DNA of 64,000 nucleotides, taken from positions 1,984,001 through 2,048,000 of the forward strand of contig NZ_JACHNE010000001.1 in assembly GCF_014205255.1 (NCBI RefSeq). The letters are read 5' to 3'. The DNA is from Streptomyces caelestis. Its GTDB lineage: Bacteria > Actinomycetota > Actinomycetes > Streptomycetales > Streptomycetaceae. The translations under genes and the position numbers were made by a program. Shown piece after piece: positions 1-12,516 of this stretch (positions within the stretch are counted from its first letter, which is position 1; each line of letters starts with the position of its first letter). The notes under the pieces are model-generated. The model saw only the letters and a list, made by a program, of their open reading frames with translations, was not told the DNA's origin and searched no databases.

Positions 1-1
1 C

Positions 2-130
2 GGTGTGGTGACCACGGCCATGGCCGCGGTGACGCCGCCGCCGACCGGCTCGGCGACGGAGGACCCGGTGCCGTCCTTCCCGGCCCAGGCCGCCGCCGAG
101 CGGACGCCCTCGACGACCACCACGGTCTGA
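2..130 (+). CDS. C-terminal fragment of a probable inorganic phosphate (Pit) permease
   Basis: An open frame enters from the left edge and stops with TGA at 128-130, giving 42 residues rich in Pro, Ala, Ser and Thr and ending in TPSTTTTV. The fragment holds no transmembrane or catalytic motif, so the assignment rests on context: a small membrane protein follows, and in Streptomyces that pair sits just upstream of the cobalamin operon, where the upstream gene is a low-affinity phosphate transporter (SCO1845/pitH1 in S. coelicolor, from memory). The low-complexity end would be a cytoplasmic or periplasmic tail. Any other protein with a disordered C-terminus would look the same here. Confidence 0.45.
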   Translation, partial: GVVTTAMAAVTPPPTGSATEDPVPSFPAQAAAERTPSTTTTV

Positions 131-163
131 CCCGCCGACCGGTAACAAGGAAGAGTCTCCGAT

Positions 164-385
164 ATGAAGATCGACTGGGCGGCCCTCGGCTCCGTCTTCG
201 GCGTCAGCCTCGTGGTCACCGTGGCCCTCGTGGGCCTGTTCACCCTCGGCATCACCGGCCTGTCCCGCCGCGAGCGGGCGGTGGCCGCCGGCGGCTCCGC
301 GGGGCTTGCCGTGACGGGCGCCTACGCGTGCTTCGCGGCGTGTGCGGCGGCCGTCGGGTACGGGATCTATCTGATCGTGGCCTGA
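164..385 (+). CDS. Small two-helix membrane protein
   Basis: This 73-residue protein has two hydrophobic stretches, roughly residues 12-32 and 42-71, separated by a short basic loop (LSRRERAV). That suggests a hairpin in the membrane with the loop in the cytoplasm. The ATG at 164 follows a purine-rich AAGGAAGAG, a good ribosome-binding site. It begins 33 bases after the upstream gene stops, so the two are probably co-transcribed. I recognise no catalytic motif. Small proteins of this kind commonly accompany Pit phosphate permeases in Streptomyces, so an accessory role in phosphate uptake is an inference only. Confidence 0.7.
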   Translation: MKIDWAALGSVFGVSLVVTVALVGLFTLGITGLSRRERAVAAGGSAGLAVTGAYACFAACAAAVGYGIYLIVA

Positions 386-499
386 CCACGGTCACTTCTG
401 CCGGGCGGTGCGGGACTTCGGTCCTGTGCCGCCCGGTTGTCGTGTGCGCAGGGGGGCGGTGTGGGCTTCTCCACAGTCTCCCCTCGCAGGTCAACGGCA

Positions 500-645
500 A
501 GTTGACGGCTGTTCCCGGCCGTGGTGGACTGCCGGGGCCAGTACGGCGGCAGGAGAGGAAGCCGGTGGAAGTCCGGCGCGGTCCCGCCACTGTCACCGGG
601 GTAGCGATCCCCGGGAGCCAGGAACTCTCACCGCCGGTCCAGTCG
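500..645 (+). promoter_or_regulatory. Cobalamin (AdoCbl) riboswitch
   Basis: The leader contains the class signature: a GCCGGTGGAAGTCCGGC-type stem near 561-577, followed by the B12 box GCCACTG at 586-592, then a GGGG/CCCC hairpin and the distal AACTCTCACCGCC element near 622-634. The element lies about 100 bases upstream of cobD, the first gene of the corrinoid operon. In the family, adenosylcobalamin binding shuts down downstream expression. Here it would gate the ribosome-binding site of the short leader ORF or transcription into the operon. The exact outer boundaries are approximate. Confidence 0.9.
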
Positions 646-683
646 AACCAGGGCGTGGACACCCTGAGTGAGGACATATCGCC

Positions 684-743
684 ATGCGCGGCTGCCGATC
701 GAGGTTGAGTACCCCACCCCTGCCCGCTCCTCTGGCCGGCTGA
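684..743 (+). CDS. 19-residue leader ORF between the riboswitch and cobD
   Basis: The ORF reads ATG (684) to TGA (741-743) and encodes a basic then proline-rich peptide beginning MRGCRSRL. GAGGA at 670-674 is a good ribosome-binding site 9 bases before the ATG. cobD starts only 4 bases after its stop, in another frame, and has no convincing site of its own (CTGGCCGGCTGAGCCC precedes it). I infer that ribosomes load at the leader and re-initiate on cobD, so the riboswitch would control the whole operon through this site. The peptide itself may have no function. No homology is claimed. Confidence 0.5.
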   Translation: MRGCRSRLSTPPLPAPLAG

Positions 744-747
744 GCCC

Positions 748-1689
748 ATGAGTGCCGGCCGCGTCTTCGCGTACGGCGCCGCCGCCGGTCTGATCGGTGA
801 CCTGCTGCTCGGCGATCCTCGCCGGGGGCATCCGGTCGCCGTGTTCGGACGGGCCGCGGGGGCCGTGGAACGGGTGTTGTGGCGGGACCACCGGGGGTGG
901 GGCGCGCTGCACACCGTGGTGTGCGCCGGAGGGGCGGTCGCGCTCGGGGGCGTCGCCACGCGTGCCGTGCGGGACTGCGCCGTCGCCTCCGTCGCGCTGA
1001 CCGGCGTCGCCACCTGGGCCGTGGTCGGGGGGACTTCGCTCGCGCGGGAGGCGCGGGCCATCGGGCGTGCCCTGGAGGCGGGGGACGTCGAGGGGGCCCG
1101 GGCGCGGCTGCCGCATCTGTGCGGGCGGGACCCACAGGCGCTCGACGCCGACGGGATCGCCCGGGCCGTGGTCGAGTCCGTCGCCGAGAACACCTCCGAC
1201 GCGGTCGTGGGGGCACTCGTGTGGGGGGCCGTCGGCGGTGTGCCGGGGCTCCTCGGGTTCCGGGCCGTCAACACCCTCGACGCCATGGTCGGGCACAAGT
1301 CGGCCCGGTACCGGCGCTACGGGTGGGCCTCCGCGCGGCTGGACGATCTCGCCGGATGGCCGGGGGCCCGGCTGACCGCCGTGCTCGCGGCCCTGGCAGG
1401 GGACGATCCACGGGGAGCCGTGCGGGCATGGCGTGCCGACGCCGGCAAGCATCCGAGCCCCAACGCCGGGCCCGTGGAGGCCTCGTTCGCGGGGGCGCTC
1501 GGGGTGCGGCTGGGCGGGACCCTGTCGTACGGCGGGCGCGTCGAGCACCGGCCGGTGCTCAACGGGGCGGAGCGCGGCGTCGGCACCCGCGACATCGAAC
1601 GGGCCGTGCGGCTGTCCAGGCGCGTCGGCTGGCTCGCGCTCGGCGTCTGTGTCGCCGCGCGCCGCATCGCGAAAGGGCGTACGTCATGA
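748..1689 (+). CDS. cobD: Adenosylcobinamide-phosphate synthase (CobD/CbiB)
   Basis: CobD/CbiB is an integral membrane enzyme that attaches the aminopropanol linker (or its phosphate) to adenosylcobyric acid to give adenosylcobinamide (phosphate). The 313-residue length fits. Family features visible are the N-terminal [14 protein letters not shown] stretch, the central [17 protein letters not shown] block and the [26 protein letters not shown] block, each typical of CbiB, with hydrophobic helices between. Its stop overlaps the next gene's start as ATGA (1686-1689). The start at 748 has a weak ribosome-binding site, so expression probably depends on the leader ORF just upstream. Confidence 0.93.
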   Translation: MSAGRVFAYGAAAGLIGDLLLGDPRRGHPVAVFGRAAGAVERVLWRDHRGWGALHTVVCAGGAVALGGVATRAVRDCAVASVALTGVATWAVVGGTSLAREARAIGRALEAGDVEGARARLPHLCGRDPQALDADGIARAVVESVAENTSDAVVGALVWGAVGGVPGLLGFRAVNTLDAMVGHKSARYRRYGWASARLDDLAGWPGARLTAVLAALAGDDPRGAVRAWRADAGKHPSPNAGPVEASFAGALGVRLGGTLSYGGRVEHRPVLNGAERGVGTRDIERAVRLSRRVGWLALGVCVAARRIAKGRTS

Positions 1690-3193
1690 CGGGCGGTGGG
1701 CTTCTGGTCGCCGGTACCACCTCCGACGCCGGCAAGAGCGTCGTGACCGCCGGGATCTGCCGGTGGCTGGTGCGGCAGGGTGTCAAGGTGGCGCCCTTCA
1801 AGGCGCAGAACATGTCCCTCAACTCCTTCGTGACGAGGGAGGGTGCCGAGATCGGGCGGGCGCAGGCCATGCAGGCGCAGGCCTGCCGGGTCGAGCCGAC
1901 CGCGCTGATGAACCCGGTACTGCTCAAGCCCGGTGGCGAGCGCAGCAGTCAGGTCGTGCTGCTGGGCAAGCCGGTCGGGGAGCTCAGCGCCCGCGGGTAC
2001 CACGGCGGACGGCAGCAGCAGCTGCTCGGGACCGTACTGGACTGCCTGGAGCAGTTGCGGGGCACGTATGACGCGGTGATCTGTGAGGGGGCGGGCAGTC
2101 CCGCCGAGATCAATCTGCGGCGGACCGACATCGTCAACATGGGGATCGCCCGCAACGCCGGGCTCCCCGTGCTCGTCGTCGGCGACATCGACCGGGGCGG
2201 TGTCTTCGCCTCGTTCTTCGGGACCGTGGCGCTGCTGTCGCGCGAGGACCAGGAGTGCGTCGCCGGGTTCCTCGTCAACAAGTTCCGGGGGGACGTCTCC
2301 CTGCTGGAGCCGGGGCTCGACATGCTCCAGGGGCTCACCGGGCGGCGTACGTACGGCGTCCTGCCCTTCCGGCACGGGCTGGGCATCGATGAGGAGGACG
2401 GGCTGCGTGTCTCCCTGCGGGGGACGGTCCGGGAGTCCGTCGTGGCCCCGCCGGTCGGCGAGGACGTGCTGCGCGTCGCCGTGTGCGCCGTTCCGTTGAT
2501 GTCCAACTTCACGGACGTGGACGCGCTGGCCGCCGAACCCGGTGTGGTGGTGCGGTTCGTGGACCGGCCGGAGGAACTCGCCGACGCCGACCTCGTCATC
2601 GTGCCCGGGACCCGGGGGACCGTCCGTGCGCTGGAGTGGCTGCGGGAGCGCGGGCTGGCCGGCGCGCTCGTGCGCAGGGCCGCCGAGCAGCGGCCCGTCC
2701 TCGGGATCTGCGGCGGCTTCCAGATCCTCGGCGAGCACATCGAGGACGACGTGGAGAGCCGCCTGGGTCATGTCGAGGGCCTCGGGGTCCTGCCCGTGCG
2801 GGTGCGGTTCGCCCGCGAGAAGACCCTCACCCGGCCGGAGGGCGAGGCCCTCGGGGAGCGCGTCGAGGGCTACGAGATCCATCACGGGGTCGCCGACGTC
2901 CAAGGGGGTGCAGCCTTCCTCGACGGCTGCCGGGTCGGCCAGACCTGGGGCACGCACTGGCACGGCTCGCTGGAGTCGGACGGGTTCCGGCGGGCGTTCC
3001 TGCGCGAGGTGGCGGCCGCCGCGGGGCGCCGCTTCGTGCCGGCGCCGGACACCTCGTTCGCCGCGCTGCGCGAGGAGCAGCTCGACCGGCTCGGCGACCT
3101 GATCGAACAGCACGCGGACACGGACGCGCTGTGGCGGCTCATCGAGTCGGGCGCGCCGCGAGGACTGCCCTTCATTCCACCGGGAGCGCCCGC

Positions 3194-3197
<4 letters not shown>
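1686..3197 (+). CDS. cobQ: Cobyric acid synthase, glutamine-hydrolysing (CobQ/CbiP)
   Basis: CobQ amidates carboxylates b, d, e and g of adenosylcobyrinic acid a,c-diamide, using glutamine and ATP, to give cobyric acid. The 503-residue protein shows the two expected domains. The N-terminal part is a dethiobiotin-synthetase-like ATPase with P-loop GTTSDAGKS at about residues 9-17, followed by [11 protein letters not shown] and [13 protein letters not shown]. The C-terminal part is a class I glutamine amidotransferase with the nucleophile Cys in [10 protein letters not shown] and a catalytic His in GYEIHHG/GTHWHGS. The start is the ATG overlapping the cobD stop. The end overlaps cobN by ATGA, so tight translational coupling is expected. 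Confidence 0.95.
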
Positions 3198-6855
<3,658 letters not shown>

Positions 6856-6859
<4 letters not shown>

Positions 6860-8862
6860 GCACCCCGTTCCCGTTCACGGCCGTGGTGGGCCAGGACGAC
6901 CTGCGGCTCGCGCTGCTGCTGAACGCCGTGTCGCCGGCGGTCGGCGGTGTGCTGGTGCGCGGTGAGAAGGGCACCGCCAAGTCGACGGCCGTGCGGGCGC
7001 TGTCCGCGCTCATGCCGGAGGTGGACGTCGTCCCCGGCTGCCGCTTCTCCTGCGACCCCGCCTCCCCCGACCCCGCCTGCCCCGACGGGCCGCACACGCC
7101 GGGCACCGCCGGCCAGGCCCGCCCGGCCCGGATGGTCGAACTGCCCGTCGGCGCCTCGGAGGACCGGCTGGTGGGCGCGCTGGACATCGAGCGGGCGCTG
7201 TCGGAGGGCGTGAAGGCCTTCGAGCCGGGCCTGCTCGCCGCCGCGCACCGCGGCATCCTCTACGTCGACGAGGTCAACCTCCTCCACGACCACCTGGTCG
7301 ACCTGCTGCTGGACGCGGCGGCGATGGGCGCCTCGTACGTGGAGCGCGAGGGCGTCTCCGTACGGCACGCGGCCCGGTTCCTGCTCGTCGGCACCATGAA
7401 CCCCGAGGAGGGCGAGCTGCGGCCGCAGTTGCTCGACCGGTTCGGGCTGACCGTCGAGGTCGCGGCCTCGCGCGAGCCCGAGCAGCGGGTGGAGGTCGTC
7501 AGGCGGCGGCTCGCCTACGACGACGATCCGGCCGGTTTCGCGGCCCGGTGGGCGGACGAGGAGGCCGCCGTGCGGGCGCGGATCGTGGCGGCACGGGAGC
7601 TGCTGCCGTCCGTGCGGCTGGGCGACGGGGCGCTGCGGCAGATCGCGGCGACCTGCGCGGCCTTCGAGGTCGACGGCATGCGCGCCGACATCGTGATGGC
7701 GCGCACGGCGACGGCGCTGGCGGCCTGGGCGGGGCGTACGGACGTGCTCGCCGAGGATGTCCGGCAGGCCGCGCTGCTCGCGCTGCCGCACCGGCGGCGG
7801 CGCAACCCCTTCGACGCGCCGGGTCTTGACGAGGACAAGCTGGACGAGACCCTGGAGGAGTTCTCCGGGGACGACGACCCGGAGCCGGACCCGGACCAGG
7901 GGCCGAACGGGCCCGGCGGGGGCGGCGGGCAGCCGGAGCCCGACGAAGGACCGCAGGGCGATGACACCGGCGCCACGCCCGAGGCCGGGGAGAACGGGCA
8001 GCCGCAGCCGTCGGGCGCCGGTGAGCAGTCGGCGGCGCGGTCTGCCGAGCCGTTCCGCACCAAGGTGCTGAGCGTGCCCGGGATCGGCGAGGGCGCCGCC
8101 GGGCGGCGTTCGCGGGCGCGGACCGAGCACGGGCGCACGACCGGGTCCCGGCGGCCGCGGGGCACGCTCACGAAGCTGCACCTGGCGGCGACCGTGCAGG
8201 CCGCGGCCCCGCACCAGCGGGCACGCGGACGGTCCGGGCCGGGGCTGGTGGTGCGCCGGGACGATCTGCGGCAGGCCACCCGCGAGGGGCGCGAGGGCAA
8301 TCTCGTGCTGTTCGTCGTGGACGCCTCCGGGTCGATGGCGGCGCGGCAGCGGATGAGTGCCGTGAAGGGGGCCGTGCTGTCGCTGCTGCTGGACGCGTAC
8401 CAACGGCGGGACAAGGTGGGGCTGGTGACGTTCCGGGGTTCGGGCGCGGACGTCGCGCTGCCCCCGACCTCGTCCGTGGACGCTGCCGCGGCCCGGCTGG
8501 AGTCGCTGCCGACGGGCGGGCGTACGCCGCTCGCCGCCGGGCTGCTGCGCGCGCACGACGTGCTGCGGGTGGAGCGGCTGCGGGATGCGGCACGGCGGCC
8601 GCTGGTCGTGCTGGTGACGGACGGACGGGCTACCGGGGGCCCGGAGCCGGTCGCCCTGGCCGGGCGGGCGGCTGGGCTGTTCGCGGCCGAGGGCGTCGCG
8701 TCCGTCGTCGTGGACTGCGAGTCGGGGCCGGTACGGCTGGGGCTCGCCGGGCAGCTCGCCGGTGAGCTGGGCGGCACCGCCGTGACGCTGGACGAGCTGC
8801 GGGCCGACTCGATCGCCGGGCTGGTCAGGGATGTGCAGGGGACTTCGAGGAGGGCCGCGTAA
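6856..8862 (+). CDS. Fused ChlI/ChlD-type AAA+ and von Willebrand A chelatase subunit
   Basis: This 668-residue protein combines both small subunits of a class I metal chelatase. The N-terminal AAA+ domain has Walker A GEKGTAKST (about residues 35-43) and Walker B ILYVDEVNLL (about 133-142). A proline/acidic linker (about 335-390, rich in DDPEPDPDQ-type sequence) follows, then a VWA domain with the MIDAS motif DASGSMA near residue 490. In Actinobacteria such a fusion is thought to replace CobS/CobT and drive CobN. Magnesium chelatase is the other family role, but this locus has no chlorophyll genes and cobN lies directly upstream (GTGA overlap). I infer it is the cobalt chelatase motor. Confidence 0.88.
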
Positions 8863-9461
8863 TGCCGCAGGGACAGCCGAGTGTCATTCCGGACGACGGT
8901 CTGACGACCCGACAGCGCCGGAACCGGCCGCTCGTCGTCGTGCACACGGGCGTCGGCAAGGGCAAGTCGACGGCCGCCTTCGGGCTCGCGCTGCGGGCCT
9001 GGAACCAGGGCTGGCCGATCGGGGTGTTCCAGTTCGTCAAGTCGGCGAAGTGGAAGGTCGGCGAGGAGAACGCGCTGCGCGTGCTCGGTGCCTCCGGCGA
9101 GGGCGGGTCCGTCGCCTGGCACAAGATGGGCGAGGGCTGGTCCTGGGTGCAGCGCGACGCGCAGCTGGACAACGAGGAGAAGGCCCGGGAGGGCTGGGAG
9201 CAGGTCAAGCGGGACCTGGCTGCTCAGACGTACCGGCTGTACGTGCTGGACGAGTTCGCCTACCCGATGCACTGGGGGTGGGTCGACACCGACGAGGTCG
9301 TGGACGTCCTGCGGAACCGGCCCGGGACCCAGCACGTGGTGATCACGGGGCGCAACGCTCCCGAGAAGCTCGTGGACTTCGCCGACCTCGTGACCGACAT
9401 GTCCAAGGTGAAGCACCCCATGGACGCCGGGCAGAAGGGGCAGAGGGGCATCGAGTGGTGA
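8862..9461 (+). CDS. cobO: Cob(I)yrinic acid a,c-diamide adenosyltransferase (CobO/BtuR)
   Basis: CobO transfers the 5'-deoxyadenosyl group of ATP to the reduced cobalt of cobyrinic acid a,c-diamide. The 199-residue length is typical of the CobO/CobA group. The P-loop TGVGKGKSTAAFGLALRA (about residues 29-46) and the DEFAYPMHWGWVDTDEV and TGRNAPEKLVDFADLVTDM segments are diagnostic. The ATG at 8862 shares its A with the preceding TAA stop. The gene ends inside the start region of cobB. The operon order chelatase, adenosyltransferase, a,c-diamide synthase groups the middle steps of the pathway. Confidence 0.95.
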   Translation: MPQGQPSVIPDDGLTTRQRRNRPLVVVHTGVGKGKSTAAFGLALRAWNQGWPIGVFQFVKSAKWKVGEENALRVLGASGEGGSVAWHKMGEGWSWVQRDAQLDNEEKAREGWEQVKRDLAAQTYRLYVLDEFAYPMHWGWVDTDEVVDVLRNRPGTQHVVITGRNAPEKLVDFADLVTDMSKVKHPMDAGQKGQRGIEW

Positions 9462-10843
9462 TGTCCTCCTCCGTGCCCCGGCTGGTCGTCGCCGCGCCCT
9501 CGTCGGGCAGTGGCAAGACCACCGTCGCCACGGGGCTGATGGCCGCGTTCGCGGCGCGGGGGCTCGCCGTGTCCCCGCACAAGGTCGGGCCGGACTACAT
9601 CGACCCCGGGTACCACGCGCTCGCGACCGGGCGGAGGGGGCGGAACCTCGACGCGTATCTGTGCGGGCCGGAGCTGGTCGGGCCGCTGTTCCTGCACGGG
9701 GCGCGCGGGTGTGACCTCGCCGTGGTCGAGGGCGTGATGGGCCTGTACGACGGGGCCGCCGGGGAGGGGGAGCTGGCCTCGACGGCGCATGTCGCGAAGT
9801 TGCTGCGGGCGCCGGTCGTACTGGTCGTCGACGCGTCGTCGCAGTCCCGGTCGGTGGCCGCGCTGGTGCACGGGTTCGTCTCCTGGGATCCGGAGGTGCG
9901 GGTCGGGGGCGTGATTCTGAACAAGGTCGCCTCGGACCGGCACGAGGTGATGTTGCGGGAGGCGCTGGAGCAGGTGGGGGTGCCGGTGCTCGGGGTGTTG
10001 CGGCGGGCTCCGCAGGTGGACACGCCGTCGCGGCATCTGGGGCTGGTGCCGGTCGCCGAGCGGCGGGCTGAGGCGGTCGAGGCCGTGGCGGCGATGGCCG
10101 CGCAGGTCTCCGACGGTTGTGATCTGGACGCGTTGATGGGGTTGGCGCGGAGTGCGGGGGCGTTGTCCTGTGCGGCTTGGGATGCGGCTGAGGTCGTTTC
10201 CTCGCCCACTCACCAGCCGACACGGCCGGACGAGAAGCCGAAGCCGAGGGTTGCTGTCGCCGGTGGCCCCGCGTTCACCTTCTCCTACGCCGAGCACACC
10301 GAACTGCTCACCGCCGCCGGTGCCGACGTCGTGCCCTTCGATCCGCTGCGGGACGAGGAACTGCCCGAAGGGACGCGGGGGTTGGTGATCGGGGGCGGGT
10401 TTCCCGAGGTGTACGCCGCCGAGCTGTCCGCCAACGAACCCCTGCGCAAGGCCGTTGCCCACCTGGCGGAGAGCGGCGCTCCGGTGGCCGCCGAGTGTGC
10501 CGGGCTGCTGTATCTGTGCCGGGAGCTGGACGGACTGCCCATGTGCGGGGTGCTGGACGCCGGGGCGCGGATGACCGAACGGCTGACCCTGGGGTACCGG
10601 GACGCCGTGGCCGTCGGAGACAGTGTGCTCGCGGCGGCGGGGACCAGGATGCGGGGGCACGAGTTCCATCGGACCGTCGTGGAGCCCGGGTCGGGGACCG
10701 AACCCGCCTGGGGCCTGCGGACCCCTCGGCGACGGGTCGAGGGTTTCGTGCGGCGCGGTGTCCACGCGAGCTATCTGCACACGCACTGGGCCGCCGAGCC
10801 CGGTGTCGCCCGTCGGTTCGTGGAGAGGTGCCGGACGTCATGA
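9461..10843 (+). CDS. cobB: Cobyrinic/hydrogenobyrinic acid a,c-diamide synthase (CobB/CbiA)
   Basis: CobB/CbiA amidates the a and c side chains of the corrin macrocycle with glutamine and ATP. The 460-residue protein has an N-terminal P-loop PSSGSGKTTVATG near residue 13, the HKVGPDYIDPGYH block characteristic of the family, and a C-terminal glutamine amidotransferase with the Cys in AAECAGLLYLC and a late histidine in HASYLHTHW. Three in-frame starts sit side by side (GTG 9455, GTG 9458, ATG 9461). I chose the ATG, which overlaps the cobO stop. The end overlaps the cobI start (ATGA). Confidence 0.94.
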   Translation: MSSSVPRLVVAAPSSGSGKTTVATGLMAAFAARGLAVSPHKVGPDYIDPGYHALATGRRGRNLDAYLCGPELVGPLFLHGARGCDLAVVEGVMGLYDGAAGEGELASTAHVAKLLRAPVVLVVDASSQSRSVAALVHGFVSWDPEVRVGGVILNKVASDRHEVMLREALEQVGVPVLGVLRRAPQVDTPSRHLGLVPVAERRAEAVEAVAAMAAQVSDGCDLDALMGLARSAGALSCAAWDAAEVVSSPTHQPTRPDEKPKPRVAVAGGPAFTFSYAEHTELLTAAGADVVPFDPLRDEELPEGTRGLVIGGGFPEVYAAELSANEPLRKAVAHLAESGAPVAAECAGLLYLCRELDGLPMCGVLDAGARMTERLTLGYRDAVAVGDSVLAAAGTRMRGHEFHRTVVEPGSGTEPAWGLRTPRRRVEGFVRRGVHASYLHTHWAAEPGVARRFVERCRTS

Positions 10844-11589
10844 GCAGCAGGCTGGTCGGTGTCGGGGTCGGGCCCGGGGATCCGGAGCTGGTGACCGTCA
10901 AGGGCGTGAACGCCCTGCGGGAGGCCGATGTCGTGGTCGTGCCCGTCATGGCTGCGTCTGATGGAAAAGACGGGGGAGAGCCCGGGCGGGCCGAGGCGAC
11001 CGTGTTGCACTACGTGCCCGAGGAGAAGGTCGTACGGGTCGTGTTCGCGCTGAACGAGCGGAGCGACCGGGCGCGGCGGGAGGCGGCCTGGGACGCGGCG
11101 GGCGAGCGGGTGGCCGAGCTGCTGCGCGGGCACGGTGCCGTCGCCTTCGCGACCATCGGGGACCCCAATGTGTACTCCACGTTCACGTACCTCGCGCAGA
11201 CCATCGCCGAGCTGGTGCCGGGGACCGTCGTCGAGACCGTGCCCGGGATCACCGCCATGCAGGACCTCGCCGCGCGGTCGGGTGCCGTGCTGACCGAGGG
11301 GACCGAGCCGCTCACGCTCGTGCCCGTCACGGCAGGGGCGACGGTGCTCAAGGAAGCCCTCGCCGGGCCCGGGACCGTCGTCGCCTACAAGTTCGGCCGG
11401 CAGGCGCACGAGGTCGCGGAGGCGCTGCGGGAGACCGGACGGATCGGCGACGCGGTGTGGGGGTCGGCGCTGGGGCTGACGGAGGAGTCGATCAGGCCGG
11501 CCGCCGAGCTGGACGGCACTGCCCTGCCCTATCTGTCGACGCTCATCTCCCCCGCGCGGCGCGACGGCGGGCGGGGCGGAAAGCTCTGA
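10840..11589 (+). CDS. cobI: Precorrin-2 C20-methyltransferase (CobI/CbiL)
   Basis: CobI uses S-adenosylmethionine to methylate C20 of precorrin-2, an early corrin-ring step. The 249-residue protein has the tetrapyrrole methylase fold: N-terminal VGVGVGPGDPELVTVKGV, a central ATIGDPNVYSTF block equivalent to the GDP/YS motif, and VPGITAMQDLAA. The ATG at 10840 is inside the cobB stop (ATGA). The 55-base gap to cobM is the largest inside the operon and holds only a GAGAGGA ribosome-binding site for cobM. CbiL-type enzymes act on the cobalt form, and sequence reading alone cannot say which form is used here. Confidence 0.92.
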   Translation: MSSRLVGVGVGPGDPELVTVKGVNALREADVVVVPVMAASDGKDGGEPGRAEATVLHYVPEEKVVRVVFALNERSDRARREAAWDAAGERVAELLRGHGAVAFATIGDPNVYSTFTYLAQTIAELVPGTVVETVPGITAMQDLAARSGAVLTEGTEPLTLVPVTAGATVLKEALAGPGTVVAYKFGRQAHEVAEALRETGRIGDAVWGSALGLTEESIRPAAELDGTALPYLSTLISPARRDGGRGGKL

Positions 11590-11644
11590 CGCGCCCGTCC
11601 ATCACCCCGCCTACCGGAACCCCCTTGTACGAGAGGACCAACCC

Positions 11645-12463
11645 ATGGCCGACGCCCCCACCGGCAAGGTGACCTTCGTCGGTGCCGGCCCCGGCGCCGC
11701 CGACCTGCTGACGTTCCGTGCCGCGCGCGCCATCGCCGAGGCCGACGTGGTGATCTGGGCGGCCAGCCTGGTCCAGGCGGAGGTCCTCCAGCACGCGCGC
11801 GAGGACGCGGAGGTCCTCGACTCGGCGGCCCTGTCCCTGGAGGACGTCGTGGCCGTGTACCGGCGGGCCCGGGAGGAGGGCCTGCGCGTCGCGCGGATCC
11901 ACTCCGGTGACCCGGCCCTGTGGGGCGGCACCCAGGAGCAGCTCGACCGGTGTGCCGAGATCGGGATCGCGACCGAGGTCGTGCCCGGGGTGTCCGCCTT
12001 CTCCGCCGTCGCCGCGCTCGCGCAGCGCGAGCTGACCATCCCCGAGGTCGCGCAGTCCGTCGTCCTGACCCGGCTCGGCGGCGGCAAGACGCCCATGCCG
12101 CCCGGGGAGGAGGTCCGCGAGTTCGCCCGGCACGGCACCACCATGGCGATCTTCCTCTCCGCGGCCCGCAGCGGGCAGCTGGTGCGGGAACTGCTGGAGG
12201 GCGGTTACCCGACGACGACCCCGGTCGTGGTCGCGTACCAGGCGACCTGGCCGGAGGAACTGGTCGTGAGGTGCACGATCGGCACGCTGGAGGAGACGGT
12301 CAAGGAACACAAGCTCTGGAAGCACACGCTGTTCCTGGTCGGCCCGGCACTCGACGCGCACGGCACGCGCTCGCACCTGTACCACCCGGGTCACTTCCAC
12401 GGCTACCGCAAGGCCGACCCCGAGGCCCGCAAGGCCCTGCGCGAACGGGGTGCCGGAAGATGA
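11645..12463 (+). CDS. cobM: Precorrin-4 C11-methyltransferase (CobM/CbiF)
   Basis: CobM methylates C11 of precorrin-4 with S-adenosylmethionine. The 272-residue protein opens with VTFVGAGPGAADLLTFRAAR, the CobM/CbiF version of the tetrapyrrole methylase glycine loop, then HSGDPALWGG and EVVPGVSAFSAVAA. The C-terminal LYHPGHFHGYRK tail is also typical of the family in actinobacteria. The ATG at 11645 is preceded by GAGAGGACCAACCC. Its TGA stop is overlapped by the ATG of an 18-codon mini-ORF (ATGA at 12460-12463). Confidence 0.93.
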   Translation: MADAPTGKVTFVGAGPGAADLLTFRAARAIAEADVVIWAASLVQAEVLQHAREDAEVLDSAALSLEDVVAVYRRAREEGLRVARIHSGDPALWGGTQEQLDRCAEIGIATEVVPGVSAFSAVAALAQRELTIPEVAQSVVLTRLGGGKTPMPPGEEVREFARHGTTMAIFLSAARSGQLVRELLEGGYPTTTPVVVAYQATWPEELVVRCTIGTLEETVKEHKLWKHTLFLVGPALDAHGTRSHLYHPGHFHGYRKADPEARKALRERGAGR

Positions 12464-12516
12464 TCGTCCGGCCTCCTGTAGGCAACGAGGAAATCGAAGA
12501 GGGAGTCACCCAGTGA
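12460..12516 (+). CDS. 18-residue bridging mini-ORF between cobM and cbiG-cobJ
   Basis: An ATG at 12460 overlaps the cobM stop as ATGA and is preceded by GGAAG. The frame encodes an acidic 18-residue peptide (beginning MIVRPPVGN) and its TGA at 12514-12516 overlaps the GTG start of the next gene as GTGA. The intergenic space is thus fully translated, with 4-nt overlaps at both ends. The peptide's codons also contain GGGAG, the ribosome-binding site of the downstream gene. A translational relay is the simplest inference. The overlaps could arise by chance in GC-rich DNA, but a second instance occurs at 14192-14239. Confidence 0.4.
   Translation: MIVRPPVGNEEIEEGVTQ

Noticed and set aside
252..1298. 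Long minus-strand ORFs opposite the riboswitch and cobD
   Set aside because: They are high-GC antisense shadows with Arg/Pro-rich translations, cover the riboswitch and match no family.
879..1685. Upstream extension of cobQ to 879
   Set aside because: The added region is Arg/Gly-rich antisense-like sequence lying in cobD. The ATG at 1686 with ATGA overlap begins at the family N-terminus.
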